Assembly: GCA_003697135.1 (NCBI GenBank) | Contig: RFGC01000038.1 | Location: forward strand, 62,001 to 126,000 | Length of the DNA: 64,000 nucleotides | Direction of reading: 5' to 3' | Source of the DNA: Acidobacteriota bacterium | GTDB taxonomy: Bacteria; Acidobacteriota; Blastocatellia; Pyrinomonadales; Pyrinomonadaceae | Translations under genes and position numbers: made by a program | The notes under the pieces: generated by a model | Told to the model about the DNA's origin: nothing | Database searches by the model: none | Seen by the model: only the letters and a program-made list of their open reading frames with translations | Shown here: positions 8,524 to 17,235 of the stretch, piece by piece | How positions within the stretch are numbered: the stretch's first letter is position 1 | How the letters are laid out: every line of letters begins with the position of its first letter

Positions 8524-9408
8524 TTACTGTTTTGAAATTTTCGCTCTCGGATGCGCTTTTTCATAGCTTTTTTGCAAATCGCTTTTCCTAAGATGAGTAT
8601 AGATTTGCGTTGTTGCAACGTCTGCATGGCCGAGCATCCTTTGAACCGATAAAAGATCAGCATCGTTTTGCACTAGGTGAGTTGCAAAGCAATGTCTTAA
8701 AGTGTGCGGTGAAATGTCTGGAATCCCAATTTTCTTACCGCATTCTTTAACAAAAAGGAATACATCTTGCCTTGTTAATGGCTTTCCGGCAGGAGAAACA
8801 AAGATTTTTTCGGTTTTTGTTTCTTTCTGTCTTCTTACTGCAAGATATTTCTTAAGCCACTCTGCGGCTGACCTACCAATCGGGATTTTTCTTACTTTAC
8901 TTCCTTTGCCGTAGCATGTTAGAACTCTCGCATCAAGATCAACGTCGCTAAACTCCAGATTCACCAACTCCGAAACACGCAACCCGCAGGCATAAAGGAG
9001 TTCTAGGATTGCACGGTTTCTAAGCCCAGTCTCTTGAGAAGTATCTGGCACAGAAAAAAGCCTCTCAATATCTTCAACCGAAAGATACTCAGGCAGTTTC
9101 TGTAGCTTCTTTTGAAACATCAAGTTTTCAGCCGGATTCTTGTCAATGAATCCATCAATCATCAAAAACTTATAAAACCCGCGCACAGAGCTTATCAAGC
9201 GATTTATTGAAGATGGCGAGAGCTTATGCGAATCAATCAAAAACTCGCGCAAATCTCTTTGAGTAAGCGATTCGAGCTTGAGTTTTTGCTTATCAGCCCA
9301 CTCTGATAACTTCATCAAATCTCTTCTGTAGCTCTCCAATGAATTGCTCGACAACCCCTTTTCAACTTGCAAGAATTTAAGATACTCACTAATCAAATCT
9401 CTGCGCAT
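8524..9408 (-). CDS. xerD: Tyrosine recombinase XerD/XerC
   Basis: Site-specific recombinase of 294 residues that resolves chromosome dimers at dif with its partner. The N-terminal SAM-like core-binding domain (about 1-90) begins EYLKFLQVEKGLSSNSLESY; the catalytic domain has Arg in ACGLRVSELVNL, Lys in GKGSKVRKIP, HxxR in HTLRHCFATHL, His in MLGHADVATTQ, and the nucleophile Tyr in IYTHL. All the R-K-H-R-H-Y residues are intact. Length is standard for the housekeeping Xer proteins rather than for phage or integron integrases. It stands alone, convergent with the RHS remnant; no dif site was identified nearby. XerD versus XerC cannot be settled without comparison. Confidence 0.9.
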   Translation of the reverse strand: MRRDLISEYLKFLQVEKGLSSNSLESYRRDLMKLSEWADKQKLKLESLTQRDLREFLIDSHKLSPSSINRLISSVRGFYKFLMIDGFIDKNPAENLMFQKKLQKLPEYLSVEDIERLFSVPDTSQETGLRNRAILELLYACGLRVSELVNLEFSDVDLDARVLTCYGKGSKVRKIPIGRSAAEWLKKYLAVRRQKETKTEKIFVSPAGKPLTRQDVFLFVKECGKKIGIPDISPHTLRHCFATHLVQNDADLLSVQRMLGHADVATTQIYTHLRKSDLQKSYEKAHPRAKISKQ

Positions 9409-9461
9409 AAAACTAGATAAATTTTATTTCAAAGATGTCACCTTTACAACGAAATACTTGT

Positions 9462-9490
9462 ATGACAACTCCGACGAGCGATGCTATACT
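9462..9490 (+). promoter_or_regulatory. Sigma-70-type promoter for the TonB-dependent receptor
   Basis: ATGACA at 9462-9467 (one mismatch from TTGACA), a 17-base spacer, and TATACT at 9485-9490 (one mismatch from TATAAT). The predicted transcript starts near 9497, giving a leader of about 35 bases that ends in a strong AGGAGG before the ATG at 9532. Confidence 0.6.
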
Positions 9491-9531
9491 CTAAAATTAG
9501 AATCCATCCAAAACAAATCAGGAGGTAAAAA

Positions 9532-12489
9532 ATGAAAGCATTGAAAGTTGTTCTAGCGGTGATTTTTTTGACTTTTATTTCGGCTAAGCTTTTCGGACAA
9601 TCGCAAGCTCTTAACGGACAAATCGAAGGGACTGTTTTGGACACAAACGGAGCTGTGATTCCAAATGCTACGGTTACCGTGAGAAACACGGAAACGGGAG
9701 CAGAAAGAAAAGCTATAACCGACGAAAACGGTTTCTACAGAGTGCCGCTTTTGCCCTTAGGCACTTATCGCATTACTGTAGAAGCTCCGAACTTTAAACG
9801 TCTTGTTCGCGAGGGTATCTCACTGACGACTGGGCAAACAGCCACCGTTGACGTAACACTCGAAGCAGGTGGAGTTCAGGAAACTGTCACAGTAACATCA
9901 GATGCACCGATTGCAGACCCCGGAAAAATTGATCTCGGTCGCGTTATGAATACGCGCGAAGTGCAAAACCTTCCTCTGGTTTCGCGTAATCCGTATAACT
10001 TTGCGCTTCTACAAGGCAACGTCACGGGAAGGCCGAATTCCGAGTTCGGTGTTCCACGCATAAATGCTAACGGCTATGCTCGTCGAACAAATTATCAACT
10101 AGATGGAAACGTAAATACTCAAGCCGATAGGTCGGGAATCCGCTTGATACCAATTTCAGATACTTTCGTCAGCGAAGTCCAGCTTGTAACAAATGGATTT
10201 GCTCCTGAATTTGGCAACACCGTAGGTTTAATCATGAATGTTGTAACTCCTACGGGAACGAACGATTTGAAAGGTTCTATCGGCTATCGTTTTCGTCGAA
10301 CGCCATTTTACGCAAGACCTTTCTTTTACTCTTCACCAAACGACTTACCAGAAAACAATGTTGATAACTTCACTGCCACTGTCGGTGGTCCTATCGTGAA
10401 GGACAGATGGCATTATTACACTGGCTATGAATACATAAAGCGTGATTTAGCCGTAGAACCGGGACGACTTGTAACGATTCCAGCATCAGCTCAAGCTCAA
10501 TTGATAGCGGCAGGTGTTCCGGCATCAGCTTTCGTGCCCGCAATCCCCGTCTCGCAGAAAGCAAACTTTTTTATAATCAGAACAGACGCACAACTCGACA
10601 AAACACATCGCTTAACTGCAAGATACAACTATTTTGACAATGATTCACCAAATAACATTGGTGGCGGTATTAACACGCTGCAACGAAGCATTGATTTCAA
10701 GGACAAATCATACTCTCTCGGCGTGCAACTAGCTTCTGCCTTTTCAGCACAAATCATCAACGAATTTCGATTCCAACACTCAAAACGCGACTCTCGATTT
10801 CTTCCGAATTCAAATTCCGGAACTGGTCCTTCAATAGTAATTTCCGGTATCGCAAATTTCGGTTCTCCAGAAAACAAAGACACCATCTTACCGATTGAAA
10901 AAATGACTCAAGTCCAAAACAACCTCACTTTGATCAGGTCAAATCATTCGATAAAAATAGGCGGTGGCTTCAACAAGATTTATGATTTTCGCCGTTTTGC
11001 AGTCTTTGCCCGATACGTTTTCCCAACCATACAGGCTTACGTTGACGCTAAAAACGGGGTAAACCCACGAAGCTACTCGCAATACGTTGAAGCCTTCGGA
11101 GACCCAGAACTCGAATATAAGTCAAACTTCTGGAATTTCTTCGCTCAAGATGATTGGAAAATCACCCGCCGATTGAAAATAACATACGGGGTGAGATATG
11201 ATCTCTACGACGTTCCTGATGCCGATCCGAACTCGCCTTTTCCAGCCTCGCAAAAGTTCAACATTGACAAAAACAACTTTGCTCCAAGACTCGGTTTGGC
11301 TTATGCCTTCAGAGAAGGTGAACTTCCAACTGTTATTCGAGCAAGCGCAGGAATTTACTATGATCCACCTCAACTCGATATTTACGCACGTGCTCTTCAA
11401 AACAACGGGAATCCTAGATTTTTCACCTTTACGTTCTCACCAACCACATCAGGCGCTCCTAATTTTCCGAATACTCTAGGCTCACTTCCTCCGGGGACAC
11501 CTCTTCCCAGAAGAAGCATCGAAACGGTTGCACCAGACTTTGAAAATATGTATGCAATTCATGCCAACTTGCAAGTAGAACAAGCCCTAACGAAGGATTT
11601 GGCCTTGACGGTTGGTTATATTCACTCAAGCGGAAGGCATATCCCGGTGTATAGAAATATCAACTGCTTGCCTGTGGGTGGAAGTTTGGCAGATGGACGC
11701 CCGTTCTTTGGAACTGCAACTGTAAATTCAACTACAGGTGCAGTTAGCATAACACCATGCACTAACAGAGTCTTTCCACAGTTTCAAAATATCCTGATGG
11801 TAGAATCAGCAGGAAATTCAAACTACAATGCGTTGACACTTCAACTAAACAAGCGATTCTCACAAGGCTATCAATTCAGCATTAACTATACGCTTTCAAA
11901 GGCTGTTGACGATGCTCCCGAACAAAATCTCGTCGTTGCACCGTCGCTTACGCTTTCAGACCCATCGAATCGAAAGTTCGACAAAGGCAATTCATTCGCC
12001 GATCAAACCCATACATTCGTTATGTCATTTGTCGGAAGACCCACTTTCAAGATCGAAAATAAGTTCTTGCGCACACTTTTGAACGATAATCAAGTCGGGT
12101 TTATCGTCACTGCAAACAACGGCGAAACTTTTAATATAACCACCAATACAGACCTCAACCGCGACGGTGTTCTTCAGGATCGTCCCGTAGGGATTAAAAG
12201 AAACCAATTCCGCACACCAAAACAGTTCAACGTTGATTTGCGTTACTCACGCTTTATAAACTTCTCCGAAAGATTTAAGTTAGAGGTTTTCGGCGAGTTC
12301 GTTAATCTCTTCAACATCAACAGCATTTTCCAATACAACAACACAACCTTGACAGCTAACAACGTCAACACTTCTTTGGTGAATCCGTTGACCGGTGAAT
12401 TAAGAGGGCCACTGCCCGACTTCAAAGCCTTGGGAGCAACATCACTTGATAGCCGCCAATTCCAACTCGGCTTTAAGTTTACTTTCTAA
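9532..12489 (+). CDS. TonB-dependent receptor with N-terminal carboxypeptidase-regulatory-like domain (Oar-like)
   Basis: Outer-membrane beta-barrel of 985 residues, probably taking up a large substrate or linking the surface to the TonB system; the substrate is unknown. A signal peptide (residues 1-26, ending LFGQSQA) is followed by a CarboxypepD_reg-like Ig fold (GQIEGTVLDTNGAVIPNATV to about residue 115), a plug region (TREVQNLPLVSRNPYNFALL, DGNVNTQADR) and a long barrel ending in the aromatic C-terminus FQLGFKFTF. This architecture is greatly expanded in Acidobacteriota. The start is fixed by AGGAGG 7 bases before the ATG. It is a single-gene unit with its own promoter and a strong terminator at 12541-12577. 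No SusD-like partner lies beside it. A TonB-like protein is encoded far downstream (56.8 kb). Confidence 0.92.
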   Translation: MKALKVVLAVIFLTFISAKLFGQSQALNGQIEGTVLDTNGAVIPNATVTVRNTETGAERKAITDENGFYRVPLLPLGTYRITVEAPNFKRLVREGISLTTGQTATVDVTLEAGGVQETVTVTSDAPIADPGKIDLGRVMNTREVQNLPLVSRNPYNFALLQGNVTGRPNSEFGVPRINANGYARRTNYQLDGNVNTQADRSGIRLIPISDTFVSEVQLVTNGFAPEFGNTVGLIMNVVTPTGTNDLKGSIGYRFRRTPFYARPFFYSSPNDLPENNVDNFTATVGGPIVKDRWHYYTGYEYIKRDLAVEPGRLVTIPASAQAQLIAAGVPASAFVPAIPVSQKANFFIIRTDAQLDKTHRLTARYNYFDNDSPNNIGGGINTLQRSIDFKDKSYSLGVQLASAFSAQIINEFRFQHSKRDSRFLPNSNSGTGPSIVISGIANFGSPENKDTILPIEKMTQVQNNLTLIRSNHSIKIGGGFNKIYDFRRFAVFARYVFPTIQAYVDAKNGVNPRSYSQYVEAFGDPELEYKSNFWNFFAQDDWKITRRLKITYGVRYDLYDVPDADPNSPFPASQKFNIDKNNFAPRLGLAYAFREGELPTVIRASAGIYYDPPQLDIYARALQNNGNPRFFTFTFSPTTSGAPNFPNTLGSLPPGTPLPRRSIETVAPDFENMYAIHANLQVEQALTKDLALTVGYIHSSGRHIPVYRNINCLPVGGSLADGRPFFGTATVNSTTGAVSITPCTNRVFPQFQNILMVESAGNSNYNALTLQLNKRFSQGYQFSINYTLSKAVDDAPEQNLVVAPSLTLSDPSNRKFDKGNSFADQTHTFVMSFVGRPTFKIENKFLRTLLNDNQVGFIVTANNGETFNITTNTDLNRDGVLQDRPVGIKRNQFRTPKQFNVDLRYSRFINFSERFKLEVFGEFVNLFNINSIFQYNNTTLTANNVNTSLVNPLTGELRGPLPDFKALGATSLDSRQFQLGFKFTF

Positions 12490-12540
12490 CCTTTGATAAA
12501 GCCAAGGTAGATTCTCAATTTTTACTCTCAAACCAGCAAA

Positions 12541-12577
12541 AACAAAAACGGATGGTTGATAACCATCCGTTTTTGTT
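12541..12577. terminator. Bidirectional intrinsic terminator
   Basis: A perfect 17-base-pair inverted repeat (arms 12541-12557 and 12561-12577) with a GAT loop, starting with A-rich and ending with T-rich sequence in both directions. It sits between the convergent TonB-dependent receptor (+) and quinone oxidoreductase (-) genes and can terminate both. Confidence 0.88.
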
Positions 12578-12598
12578 GTATCAAACCTTTGATGAACC

Positions 12599-13558
12599 TC
12601 AAGGAAGCAAAACTATTTTTCCGAAGGCTTTTTTCATTATAACCTGGTAATGCGCTTCAACGGCTTCTTCAAGCGGAAAAGCCGTGCCAACAACTGGGTT
12701 CAAGAATCCTTCAGAAAGTCCTTTCTCGATTTCATTGAGAATTTCCTGCATATCAACTTCAGAAGCATTGAAAAGCGACATTCCAAATATGCTTGCGTCC
12801 TTTGTCATCGTAGCGCGTGGGTTGAATTCAAGCGAACCTCGGCTGCCTATAACAACTATCCTTCCATGCTTTGCTAAAATATCCAGGTCTTTCATCAAAT
12901 TGACATTTGCAAGCATTTCAAGAATTATCGGCACGCCTTCATCAGCAACTTCTAAAATTTCCTGCAAATAGTTTTCCTTTGAATGATCGAAAACAAAATC
13001 AGCTCCCTGTTCAGCAACAAGTTTCTTTCCTTCTTCCGAGCCAGCCGTTCCTAAGATTTTCAACCCCGCCTTTTTTCCCCATTGAATTGCCGCTATACCA
13101 ACACCACCAGAAGCACCGTGAATCAAAACAGTTTCTCCTGATTTTGCCTTCGCTTTTTGGAAAAGCGCTCTGTAGGCAGTTGCATAAGGGATAAAAATTC
13201 CCGCACCTTGTTCAAATGAAATTCTTTCAGGAAGATGATGAACTTGCCACTCTTCACATAAAGCCATTTCGGCGTATGTCCCCGTTAAAGAACCCGAAAG
13301 AAAAACTCTGTCACCGACTTTGACTTTGGTAACTTTTTCTCCGACCTTCTCGACGACACCTGCTCCATCTTTTCCTGGCGTATAAGGAAGATCGGGCTTT
13401 ACAGGATAAATGCCCGATCTAATGTAGGTATCAACTGGGTTTACGCCTGCCGCTTTAATTCGCACCAAAACTTGAGAAGCCCCAACTTCAGGTGTCGGGA
13501 CTTCTTCAAGTTTCATAACTTCGGGTTCACCAAACCTTCTAACTACTATGGCTTTCAT
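12599..13558 (-). CDS. Quinone oxidoreductase-like MDR dehydrogenase
   Basis: NADPH-dependent medium-chain dehydrogenase/reductase of 319 residues, zeta-crystallin/quinone oxidoreductase type, in the cytosol. The N-terminal GroES-like domain starts MKAIVVRRFGEPEVMKLEEV and contains AAGVNPVDTYIRSGIY and PGKDGAGVVEKVG. The Rossmann domain has GASGGVGIAAIQWGKKAG, the NADPH-binding glycine motif. No catalytic or structural zinc Cys cluster is present, as expected for this subgroup. Its start lies 20 bases inside the upstream thioredoxin gene, so trxA and this gene are coupled and a shared role in thiol or quinone redox balance is plausible. The substrate is not predictable. Confidence 0.85.
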   Translation of the reverse strand: MKAIVVRRFGEPEVMKLEEVPTPEVGASQVLVRIKAAGVNPVDTYIRSGIYPVKPDLPYTPGKDGAGVVEKVGEKVTKVKVGDRVFLSGSLTGTYAEMALCEEWQVHHLPERISFEQGAGIFIPYATAYRALFQKAKAKSGETVLIHGASGGVGIAAIQWGKKAGLKILGTAGSEEGKKLVAEQGADFVFDHSKENYLQEILEVADEGVPIILEMLANVNLMKDLDILAKHGRIVVIGSRGSLEFNPRATMTKDASIFGMSLFNASEVDMQEILNEIEKGLSEGFLNPVVGTAFPLEEAVEAHYQVIMKKAFGKIVLLP

Positions 13559-13883
13559 TTAGATATTTCTCTACTAAACGCACGATAACATCTCTCGGAA
13601 CAGCTCCGACTATTCTCTCTTGCTCAACTCCATTTTTGAACAAAATCAACGTCGGAATGCTACGGATTCCATATTGTTGAGGAACGTCCGTGTTCTCATC
13701 AACATTCAATTTAACGATTTTTGCCTTTCCGTCAAACTGCTGAGCAACAGCTTCGATTGACGGTGCAATCATTCTGCAAGGACCGCACCACTCTGCCCAA
13801 AAATCAACCAAAACCGGTTTATCAGATTTCAAAACTTCTGTTTCAAAATTTCCATCTGTAACTGCCTTTGCGAAATTTCCCAT
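13539..13883 (-). CDS. trxA: Thioredoxin
   Basis: Small cytosolic disulfide reductase of 114 residues. The active site WCGPC lies in VDFWAEWCGPCRMIAP, followed by the cis-Pro segment IRSIPTLILFKNG, both canonical. Length is slightly over the 105-110 typical of TrxA because of a short C-terminal extension (EKYLNESHSS), which is the part that overlaps the next gene. The start has AAGGAG upstream (AAAGGAGAAAGATATG). It leads a two-gene unit with the quinone oxidoreductase. No thioredoxin reductase is seen in the window. Confidence 0.96.
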   Translation of the reverse strand: MGNFAKAVTDGNFETEVLKSDKPVLVDFWAEWCGPCRMIAPSIEAVAQQFDGKAKIVKLNVDENTDVPQQYGIRSIPTLILFKNGVEQERIVGAVPRDVIVRLVEKYLNESHSS

Positions 13884-13970
13884 ATCTTTCTCCTTTCAAT
13901 TTTTGTCTGCTTGAAACTTTATTTTGCTTTATGTTCACCAAGAAAGCAAATGGCTTGAAAATTCAGGGCT

Positions 13971-14870
13971 TTAGGTCATCTGAATCCATGTTTCATCGGC
14001 AACTTCCTGCCAACGCTCTCTAATTGCTTGATATTCTTCTTGCGATAATTCACCTTCGCGGATGTATTTTATATTTTCCAATAGGTGATGTGATTTTGTC
14101 GTCCCAACTATGACTGTCGAAACACCCGGCACGGTCATCGTAAATCTCAGCGCAATCGCAACGGACTCTTCCAAACTCTTATTCAAGAAATCATAGCGTA
14201 ATTTTTGGAGTCTTTCCCAGTATTCGTGATGGTAAGAATCTTCTGGCTTTTCCTTGTGTCTCCATGCAACATTTGCTATTGGTCTTTTCACCACCACTCC
14301 GATATTTCTTGAAGATGCAAGCGGAATTACAGTTTCTATTCCGATTTGATCGGCTATCGAAACAGACGTTTGAAGACAATCGAAGAAATCCAACTCGATT
14401 GCATATTTTGCGGCTTCATTATCGCCTGAATATCCTGTGTAGCGTGTATAGCCTTTTTCAACAGCACGAATCAAACCTTCAATACAATCGGCTTGACGAA
14501 GTATTTCAACCGAACAGCTATGAAGAAAAACCACGTCCAAATAATCGGTTCGCAGATTTCTTAAGCTTTGCGTAATCGTTTCTTGAACGCCTCTTTTTGA
14601 CCAATCAAAGCGTGTGAAAAAATCAAGCGCTCCGCATTTTGTCATTAGGACTAACTCTTTACGGCGATGCGATATTGCCTTTCCAATCATTTTTTCAGAA
14701 TCGCCATAGGCCGCCGCAGTGTCAATCACATTCAAACCTGCGTCAATCGCTGAATTCAAAAGCAGATCAACCGCGCTTTGCGTTTGTTCAGGATTGAAAC
14801 CGATTTCAGCCCCACCAAATCCCAAAACTGAAACCTCTAATCCTGTTTTGCCGAGCTTCCTTCTTTGCAT
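13971..14870 (-). CDS. Aldo/keto reductase
   Basis: NADPH-dependent oxidoreductase of 299 residues with the AKR (TIM-barrel) fold. The catalytic tetrad is recognisable: Asp and Tyr in NVIDTAAAYGDSE, Lys in LVLMTKCGA, and His in DVVFLHSCSVE. The start MQRRKLGKTGLEVSVLGFGG is the usual N-terminus of this branch, which includes L-galactose dehydrogenase-like and other general AKRs. NADP-binding residues follow near TTKSHHLLENI. No Shine-Dalgarno is evident. It lies 87 bases from trxA and 164 from gpx, on the same strand. Substrate unknown. Confidence 0.88.
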   Translation of the reverse strand: MQRRKLGKTGLEVSVLGFGGAEIGFNPEQTQSAVDLLLNSAIDAGLNVIDTAAAYGDSEKMIGKAISHRRKELVLMTKCGALDFFTRFDWSKRGVQETITQSLRNLRTDYLDVVFLHSCSVEILRQADCIEGLIRAVEKGYTRYTGYSGDNEAAKYAIELDFFDCLQTSVSIADQIGIETVIPLASSRNIGVVVKRPIANVAWRHKEKPEDSYHHEYWERLQKLRYDFLNKSLEESVAIALRFTMTVPGVSTVIVGTTKSHHLLENIKYIREGELSQEEYQAIRERWQEVADETWIQMT

Positions 14871-15034
14871 ATTGAAGCTGTCAAGAAAAAAGCGGAAGAA
14901 AAGCTAGTAGCCAACTTCCCCGGAAAAGGCTACAAGCCCTATACCGCCTTGAAGAACAAAAACACCTACCTACTCTCGGAGAATGCTTCAAAGAAAAATC
15001 AAAAGCTCGAATTAAATTCCAAGAACTTCAAATC

Positions 15035-15574
15035 TCAAAGCTCGCTTTCAATTTTTTCGATGACACGCTCATCTTCAGGCTTAATGCTTGGATCGAACCT
15101 GGCAATTATCTCGCCGTTTCTGTTTATCAGAAACTTTTCAAAATTCCACAAAATATCATTCGGCTTTTCTCTTTTTTGACCATAGCCAGCAAGTTTTTCC
15201 TCAAATTCTTTGTCTTTGACATCAGCTTCCGGTTTCTTTTCGGTTAGGTATTTGTAAAGCGGATGCTGATCTTCGCCTTTGACGGAGATTTTTGAAAACA
15301 TCGGGAATTCAACGTTGTAATTGGTCTTGCAAAACTCTTTTATTTCTTCATTGGTTCCGGGTTCTTGTCCCAAGAAATTATTTGCAGGAAAGCCTAAAAC
15401 CTCAAATCCTCTGTCCCTGTATTTACTGTAAATCCTTTGCAAGCCTTCATATTGCGGTGTCAAACCGCATTTTGACGCTACATTGACAATCATCAAAACT
15501 TTGCCTTTGTATTCTTCCAGCGTTGTTTCTCTGCCATCAATTGTTTTAACAGGTATTTGATAGAGTTCCGACAT
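15035..15574 (-). CDS. Glutathione peroxidase family protein (thiol peroxidase)
   Basis: A 179-residue peroxidase reducing H2O2 or lipid hydroperoxides, most likely with thioredoxin as the electron donor, as for most bacterial Cys-type members. The catalytic Cys is in NVASKCGLTPQYEGL; the Gln/Trp partners are in LGFPANNFLGQEPG and ILWNFEKFLI. It is a Cys rather than a selenocysteine protein. The sequence contains FCKTNYNVEFPMF, where the Cys could be the resolving residue in thioredoxin-linked enzymes. The start has AAGGAG upstream. It follows the O-methyltransferase gene by 15 bases and ends the SDR39U1-MDR-OMT-Gpx operon. Confidence 0.92.
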   Translation of the reverse strand: MSELYQIPVKTIDGRETTLEEYKGKVLMIVNVASKCGLTPQYEGLQRIYSKYRDRGFEVLGFPANNFLGQEPGTNEEIKEFCKTNYNVEFPMFSKISVKGEDQHPLYKYLTEKKPEADVKDKEFEEKLAGYGQKREKPNDILWNFEKFLINRNGEIIARFDPSIKPEDERVIEKIESEL

Positions 15575-15589
15575 AACCTTTTTCTCCTT

Positions 15590-16228
15590 TCAATCTTTTT
15601 CTTTTCTTATGACCATCAAACCGTCTCTTATCGTGAGCAAAATGTTGCTCACGCGAACGTCAGATTGGACTTTTTGATTGAAGTGATGCAAAGCAGTAGC
15701 GGCCTCGTCATTCATGAAGTCAAGCACCTTTCCGCTCCAAAGAACATTATCAGCTAAAATCACGCCACCAATTTTCAATTTGGGAAATACCAGATCGTAA
15801 TAAACGCCGTAATTTTCCTTATCGGCATCAATAAAAACTATGTCAAAAGTCTCGTCCAGAGTCGGTATTATTTGAGTTGCATCGCCTAGCAAAGCTTCTA
15901 TTTTGTCAGAAAACTCGGACTCTTGCCAATAAGATTTAGCTTTCTGCTGAGTTTCGGCGTTTATGTCAATCGTGATCAGCTTTCCATCTTCAGCTAAGCC
16001 TTCTGCAAGACAAAGTGCCGAGTATCCAAGATAAGTCCCAATCTCAAGAATTCTTCTCGGACGCATGATCTTGCTTAAAAAAGCCAAGAAACGCCCTTGA
16101 TAGAACCCTGAAAGCATTCTAATATCCTTTCTCTCAGCATTTTCTTTGCGAATCTTTTTCAGGATTCTACTTTCACCAGAAGTGAAACTAACCGCATAAC
16201 CTTCAATGTTTTCATCAACAATCTTCAT
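15590..16228 (-). CDS. O-methyltransferase (class I SAM-dependent, COMT-like)
   Basis: A 212-residue member of the caffeoyl-CoA/catechol O-methyltransferase family. SAM motif I is ILEIGTYLGYSALCLAEGL, followed by the acidic ITIDINAE, DIVFIDADKENYGVYYD (metal/SAM contact) and GGVILADNVLWSGKV (metal-binding Asp-Asn). Small hydroxylated aromatics are the usual substrates; the true one is unknown. The ATG overlaps the stop of the upstream dehydrogenase by four bases (ATGA), and gpx follows 15 bases later, so expression is coupled. Confidence 0.9.
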   Translation of the reverse strand: MKIVDENIEGYAVSFTSGESRILKKIRKENAERKDIRMLSGFYQGRFLAFLSKIMRPRRILEIGTYLGYSALCLAEGLAEDGKLITIDINAETQQKAKSYWQESEFSDKIEALLGDATQIIPTLDETFDIVFIDADKENYGVYYDLVFPKLKIGGVILADNVLWSGKVLDFMNDEAATALHHFNQKVQSDVRVSNILLTIRDGLMVIRKEKD

Positions 16229-17235
16229 TTTGCCAACCTTATCACAACCTTACCGAAATGAGAGCCGCTTTCCATGAATTTGAATGCTTCAATTGTATTC
16301 TCGAATTCAAAAGTTCGGTCAATGATAGGTTTTATGTTGTGCTTTTCGATAAATTCATTCATCTGCTCGAACATTTCTCTTGAACCTACAAATATGCCTT
16401 GAACTCTTATTGCTTTCATCAAAATCAAAATCGGATCGAACTCTCCTTTGCCCGCTAAAACTCCTATGACAGCGATGTAACCGCCCATTTTCACTGCCTT
16501 GAGAGATTTCTGTAGTGTCCCAGCCCCGCCTAACTCGATTATGTGATCAACGCCGCGTTTTTCCGTTAATTCAAGCACGGCTTGATCCCAATCGGGCGTT
16601 TCTTTGTAGTTTATCAACTCGTCCGCGCCCAAGTTTTTTGCTCTTTGAAGTTTCTCATTGCTAGAAGAAGTTATGAAAACTTTCGCTCCTACTGCTTTCG
16701 CAAATTGAAGAGCGAAAATAGAAACTCCGCCCGTTCCTTGCGTTAACACCGTCTCACCAGACTTTACACTTCCCGAAACAAAAAGAGCGTTGTAAGCAGT
16801 CAAAGCGGCACAAGGAAGCGTCGCCGCTTCTTCATAGGAAAAGTTTTCAGGGATTCCTACTAAACCTTCTTCGTGAAAAACACCGAATTCACGCAAACAG
16901 CCGTCAAGATCACCACCAAGCGCAGTTCGAGCCTTTTTGTATTCGATACTGCCGTCAATCCAGCCTTGCATGAAGATAGGCATCACTCTATCGCCTACTT
17001 TCCATCGTTTTACGTCTTTGCCTACTTCGACGACCTCACCAGCTCCGTCGGAGCAAGGAACAATCGGCACTTTTAAGTTTGGATTGTATCTACCCGTCAC
17101 CATCAGCAAATCACGATAATTCAAAGAAACAGCATGAAACTTGACCAAAACCTCATTTGCCGATGGTTTCGGTATCTCACGATCAACCAGAGCCAGATTG
17201 TCTATTCCAAACTCTCTTATCTCAAACGCTTTCAT
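16225..17235 (-). CDS. NAD(P)-dependent MDR alcohol dehydrogenase-like protein
   Basis: Cytosolic medium-chain dehydrogenase of 336 residues. The N-terminal domain has MKAFEIREFGIDNLALVD, HAVSLNYRDLLMVTGRY and PCSDGAGEVVEVGKDV; the cofactor domain has TQGTGGVSIFALQFAKAVGA with a Rossmann glycine motif. The Cys-His-Glu set that binds catalytic zinc in classical ADHs is not evident (Cys at the PCSDG position only), so this is closer to the quinone reductase-like NAD(P) alcohol dehydrogenases. Four-base overlaps with both the upstream SDR39U1 gene and the downstream O-methyltransferase make it the middle of a tightly coupled three-gene set. Confidence 0.86.
   Translation of the reverse strand: MKAFEIREFGIDNLALVDREIPKPSANEVLVKFHAVSLNYRDLLMVTGRYNPNLKVPIVPCSDGAGEVVEVGKDVKRWKVGDRVMPIFMQGWIDGSIEYKKARTALGGDLDGCLREFGVFHEEGLVGIPENFSYEEAATLPCAALTAYNALFVSGSVKSGETVLTQGTGGVSIFALQFAKAVGAKVFITSSSNEKLQRAKNLGADELINYKETPDWDQAVLELTEKRGVDHIIELGGAGTLQKSLKAVKMGGYIAVIGVLAGKGEFDPILILMKAIRVQGIFVGSREMFEQMNEFIEKHNIKPIIDRTFEFENTIEAFKFMESGSHFGKVVIRLAK

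Noticed and set aside
14865-15179. Plus-strand open frame overlapping the aldo/keto reductase and glutathione peroxidase genes
   Set aside because: It is antisense to two confident genes and its start lies inside one of them; Lys-rich composition reflects the AT-rich base content.
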